A stretch of 23,383 nt of DNA. It comes from JANWYT01 sp034432435 (GTDB lineage: Bacteria > Chloroflexota > Anaerolineae > Aggregatilineales > Phototrophicaceae). Every line of letters begins with the position of its first letter. The stretch's first letter is position 1. The notes below the pieces were generated by a model that saw nothing but the letters and a program-made list of their open reading frames with translations, was not told where the DNA came from and ran no database searches. Below, in pieces: positions 21,720-23,383 of this stretch. The stretch lies in NCBI GenBank assembly GCA_034432435.1, contig DAOUBS010000152.1:1-23383 (forward strand), read 5' to 3'. Position numbers and translations under genes: made by a program.

Positions 21720-22828
21720 GGTATAGACTGGCTCTGTTGGGTGTATGTGTTGTGTGCGCGATTTCGGCCTGTAACTTGGTCACGCCAATTGTAACCCCGA
21801 CTGCGGAGCCGCTTGTGACCGAGACCCCCAGCCCGCTGCCATCCCCAAGCGCGACGTTGACGCCGACGGCGACGGCAACATTGCTCATTTCGACGCCAGC
21901 GATTGTGACCCAAGAGCCAACTGCACAGATCAACGCAGTGCCGACGATGCCCGAGGCTGAGCCAACGGAAGGCCCCTACACTTACATCATCCGACCGAAT
22001 GATACCCTCGGCTTTATTTTGCAGTTACAGCCGTGGGGGTATCCACCGTTTGATCCGGGGGTGATTGCCGCAGTCGTGCGCTTGAACAACCTGCCCAACG
22101 AGAACATCTTGCCGCCACCCGGCAGCGAGCTGCTCATCCCGCGTCGGACGGCCACACCAATTCCCGTGGGGGCGGATGCGACAGCTACGAGTGACGCCAG
22201 CCTCGGCACGGGGCAGCGCATCGGCAATGTGACGCTGCCACAGGGGGCTGTGGCCGGTTGCTACACAGTGGTTGAGGGAGATAGTTTGATCGGGATTGCG
22301 GATCGCTTCAATACGACGCTAGAGACGCTGAGCCAGCTTAATCAAAATCTCAACTGGACAGGTTGCCGCTTCAGTGAGTACAGCGGCGGGCCGAACTGCC
22401 GTCCGTTCATCAGCGTCGGGCAGTGTGTGAACGTCCCACTGCCAACGCCAACGCCGGTTCCATCGCCAACGCCGAGCGGGCGCGAAACGGCGACCCCGAC
22501 GCCAACCTATGCGCCAGCGCTTGGGTTTTACCCGCCCGATGGAGCGATTGCATCACCGGTTGCGATGCGGCTTGAATGGGTAAGCGTGGGTGTGCTGCGG
22601 CCGAATGAGGTTTACCTTGTCGAGTTCCAGAATTTGACAAACAACACGCAGTCGCTGCACGTCACACGCAACACCTTCTACGTCTTGCCGGAGTCGCTCA
22701 TCCCGACAGATGGCCAAACCCACAATGTGCGTTGGCGGGTCTCGGTTGCCAGCCAGACCGACACCGGGGCCTATCAGTTCATCGGTGGGGTAGGGGATTG
22801 GCGCACGTTCCAGTGGCGCAGCCGGTGA
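21716..22828 (+). CDS. Lipoprotein with two LysM domains, paralogue of the preceding gene
   Basis: 370 residues beginning with a lipoprotein signal (LALLGVCVVCAISAC; lipobox Cys near residue 19), so it is anchored by lipid rather than by a helix. It then repeats the layout of its neighbour: Thr/Pro linker, LysM-like domain (YTYIIRPNDTLGFILQL, ending in PGSELLIPRRTATP), linker, second LysM (YTVVEGDSLIGIADRFNTT) with the inserted Cys pair (TGCRFSEYSGGPNC), linker, and the same C-terminal beta domain (FYPPDGAIASPVAMRLEWV ... WRTFQW). It has no zinc ribbon. ATG 21716 overlaps the upstream stop (ATGA), giving coupled translation. LysM motifs suggest binding to peptidoglycan or other N-acetyl sugars; no catalytic domain is visible. 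The pair probably arose by duplication followed by a change of membrane anchor. Confidence 0.87.
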   Translation: MRYRLALLGVCVVCAISACNLVTPIVTPTAEPLVTETPSPLPSPSATLTPTATATLLISTPAIVTQEPTAQINAVPTMPEAEPTEGPYTYIIRPNDTLGFILQLQPWGYPPFDPGVIAAVVRLNNLPNENILPPPGSELLIPRRTATPIPVGADATATSDASLGTGQRIGNVTLPQGAVAGCYTVVEGDSLIGIADRFNTTLETLSQLNQNLNWTGCRFSEYSGGPNCRPFISVGQCVNVPLPTPTPVPSPTPSGRETATPTPTYAPALGFYPPDGAIASPVAMRLEWVSVGVLRPNEVYLVEFQNLTNNTQSLHVTRNTFYVLPESLIPTDGQTHNVRWRVSVASQTDTGAYQFIGGVGDWRTFQWRSR

Positions 22829-22836
22829 TAGATGCG

Positions 22837-23383
22837 CTAGGTGCGGCGGCTGAACTCGCGTGAGAGCTGATCGCGGCTTATGTGGATAAGCGTAGCGCTG
22901 CCCGATGGGCTGTTCAGCGGGTTGGGGCAGCGCTCTAGCAGGCGTAGTAGATGCTCCATTGTGTCGCGTTCAAGCCGTTGACCTGATTTATAGGCGGCGG
23001 CCTGTGCGAGCAGATCAACAAGTGCGCTGTGTGGGTCTAATTTGTTCTCTACGGCTAGCAAGAAACGCGCAGTGAAGTCGGTGACTTGGGGCGATGTGAT
23101 CCACTGAGGAACTGTCAGGATGCGCCACGTGGTGCTGCCGAACAGCTCGAACTGGAACCCAAACTGCGCCAACGTGCTGATGTGTTTCTCAAGCAGTTTT
23201 GAGTGCTGTGAAGTCAAGTTGACAGTTGCGGCCTCGATTGGCTGTGCGGCGAGCGCGCCCTGTTGAAGCTCATCCATGATTTGCTGATAACGAACGCGCT
23301 CGCTGGCTGCGAATTGATCGACAAGGTAAAGGCCTGCTGGGCCTTCAGCGACAATGTAGGCGTTGGCAAGCTGACCAATGACG
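22837..23383 (-). CDS. mutL: DNA mismatch repair protein MutL, C-terminal part, endonuclease motifs degenerate
   Basis: The reading frame is open from the window edge (first full codon at 23382-23380) to the stop at 22837, so the N-terminal ATPase part lies outside. The visible 181 residues match the MutL dimerisation domain: VIGQLANAYIVAEGPAGLYL, then DQFAASERVRYQ, FELFGSTTWRILTVPQWI, and a GQRLERDTMEHLLRLLERC segment leading to LIHISRDQLSREFSRR at the end. Endonuclease-type MutL proteins carry DQHAxxExxxxE plus ACR- and CPHGRP-like metal motifs. Here His is Phe, the last Glu is Gln, and the CPHGRP region reads NSPSGSA. This MutL is therefore probably not a nicking enzyme. It converges on the LysM lipoprotein gene with eight bases between stop codons and no terminator. 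Confidence 0.9.
   Translation of the reverse strand, partial: VIGQLANAYIVAEGPAGLYLVDQFAASERVRYQQIMDELQQGALAAQPIEAATVNLTSQHSKLLEKHISTLAQFGFQFELFGSTTWRILTVPQWITSPQVTDFTARFLLAVENKLDPHSALVDLLAQAAAYKSGQRLERDTMEHLLRLLERCPNPLNSPSGSATLIHISRDQLSREFSRRT

Noticed and set aside
21317..22500. Short ACGCC/CCAACG tandem repeats as a DNA repeat array
   Set aside because: They are the codons of Thr/Pro linkers in the LysM proteins and are explained by protein composition.
1..23383. tRNA, rRNA, CRISPR, insertion sequence or prophage
   Set aside because: No cloverleaf-like element, regularly spaced repeat, transposase, integrase or phage structural gene was seen on either strand by reading alone.

Overview
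The window looks like chromosome from an uncultured or poorly studied member of the Chloroflexota (Anaerolineae-like). This is inferred from gene content, not from a marker gene. The clues are several Hanks-type Ser/Thr kinases with Pro-rich or membrane-anchored tails, LysM proteins with Thr/Pro linkers, a CARDB-type exported protein, a GT39-like glycosyltransferase with a C-terminal beta domain, and a yajC-secD-secF cluster. No tRNA, rRNA, CRISPR array, IS element or phage gene is visible. Coding density is very high, and no gene-free stretch exceeds about 230 bases.

Layout, left to right. (1) 1-301 (-): 5' end of a coiled-coil gene, divergent from a dGTPase-like HD hydrolase (430-1578, +) that is followed 16 bases later by a membrane-anchored Ser/Thr kinase (1595-2953, +). 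(2) 2898-6372 (-): a LysM protein with a glycosidase-like domain, followed by a second membrane kinase with an outside sensory domain. The two kinases meet tail to tail and their coding regions overlap by 56 bases. (3) 6467-8740 (+): a membrane zinc-ribbon protein, an all-helical protein of unknown family and an SPFH/SHOCT-type protein, closed by a terminator-like hairpin. (4) 8798-12951 (-): an exported CARDB protein, a strong hairpin, then a NERD-like membrane protein translationally coupled (ATGA) to a GT39-type glycosyltransferase. (5) 13114-17007 (+): yajC, secD, secF and a zinc-type dehydrogenase. (6) 17004-20158 (-): a REC-CpaE-like ATPase, a Sir2 deacetylase and a GAF histidine kinase in one tight operon. 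(7) 20388-22828 (+): two translationally coupled paralogous LysM proteins. (8) 22837-23383 (-): C-terminal part of MutL, running off the window.

The recurring theme is the cell surface and signalling: two Ser/Thr kinases with membrane anchors, four envelope-directed genes of which three carry LysM motifs, the Sec accessory complex, and a phosphorelay operon that includes a deacylase. The best candidates for undescribed biology are the SPFH three-gene operon (6467-8740), the REC-ATPase/sirtuin/histidine kinase operon (17004-20158), and the LysM pseudo-glycosidase paired with a sensor kinase (2898-6372). Several proteins have lost residues that define catalysis in their families: the glycosidase-like protein, the NERD-like protein and the MutL endonuclease site. 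Three promoters share an extended -10 element, TGCTAT(A/T)(A/C)T.
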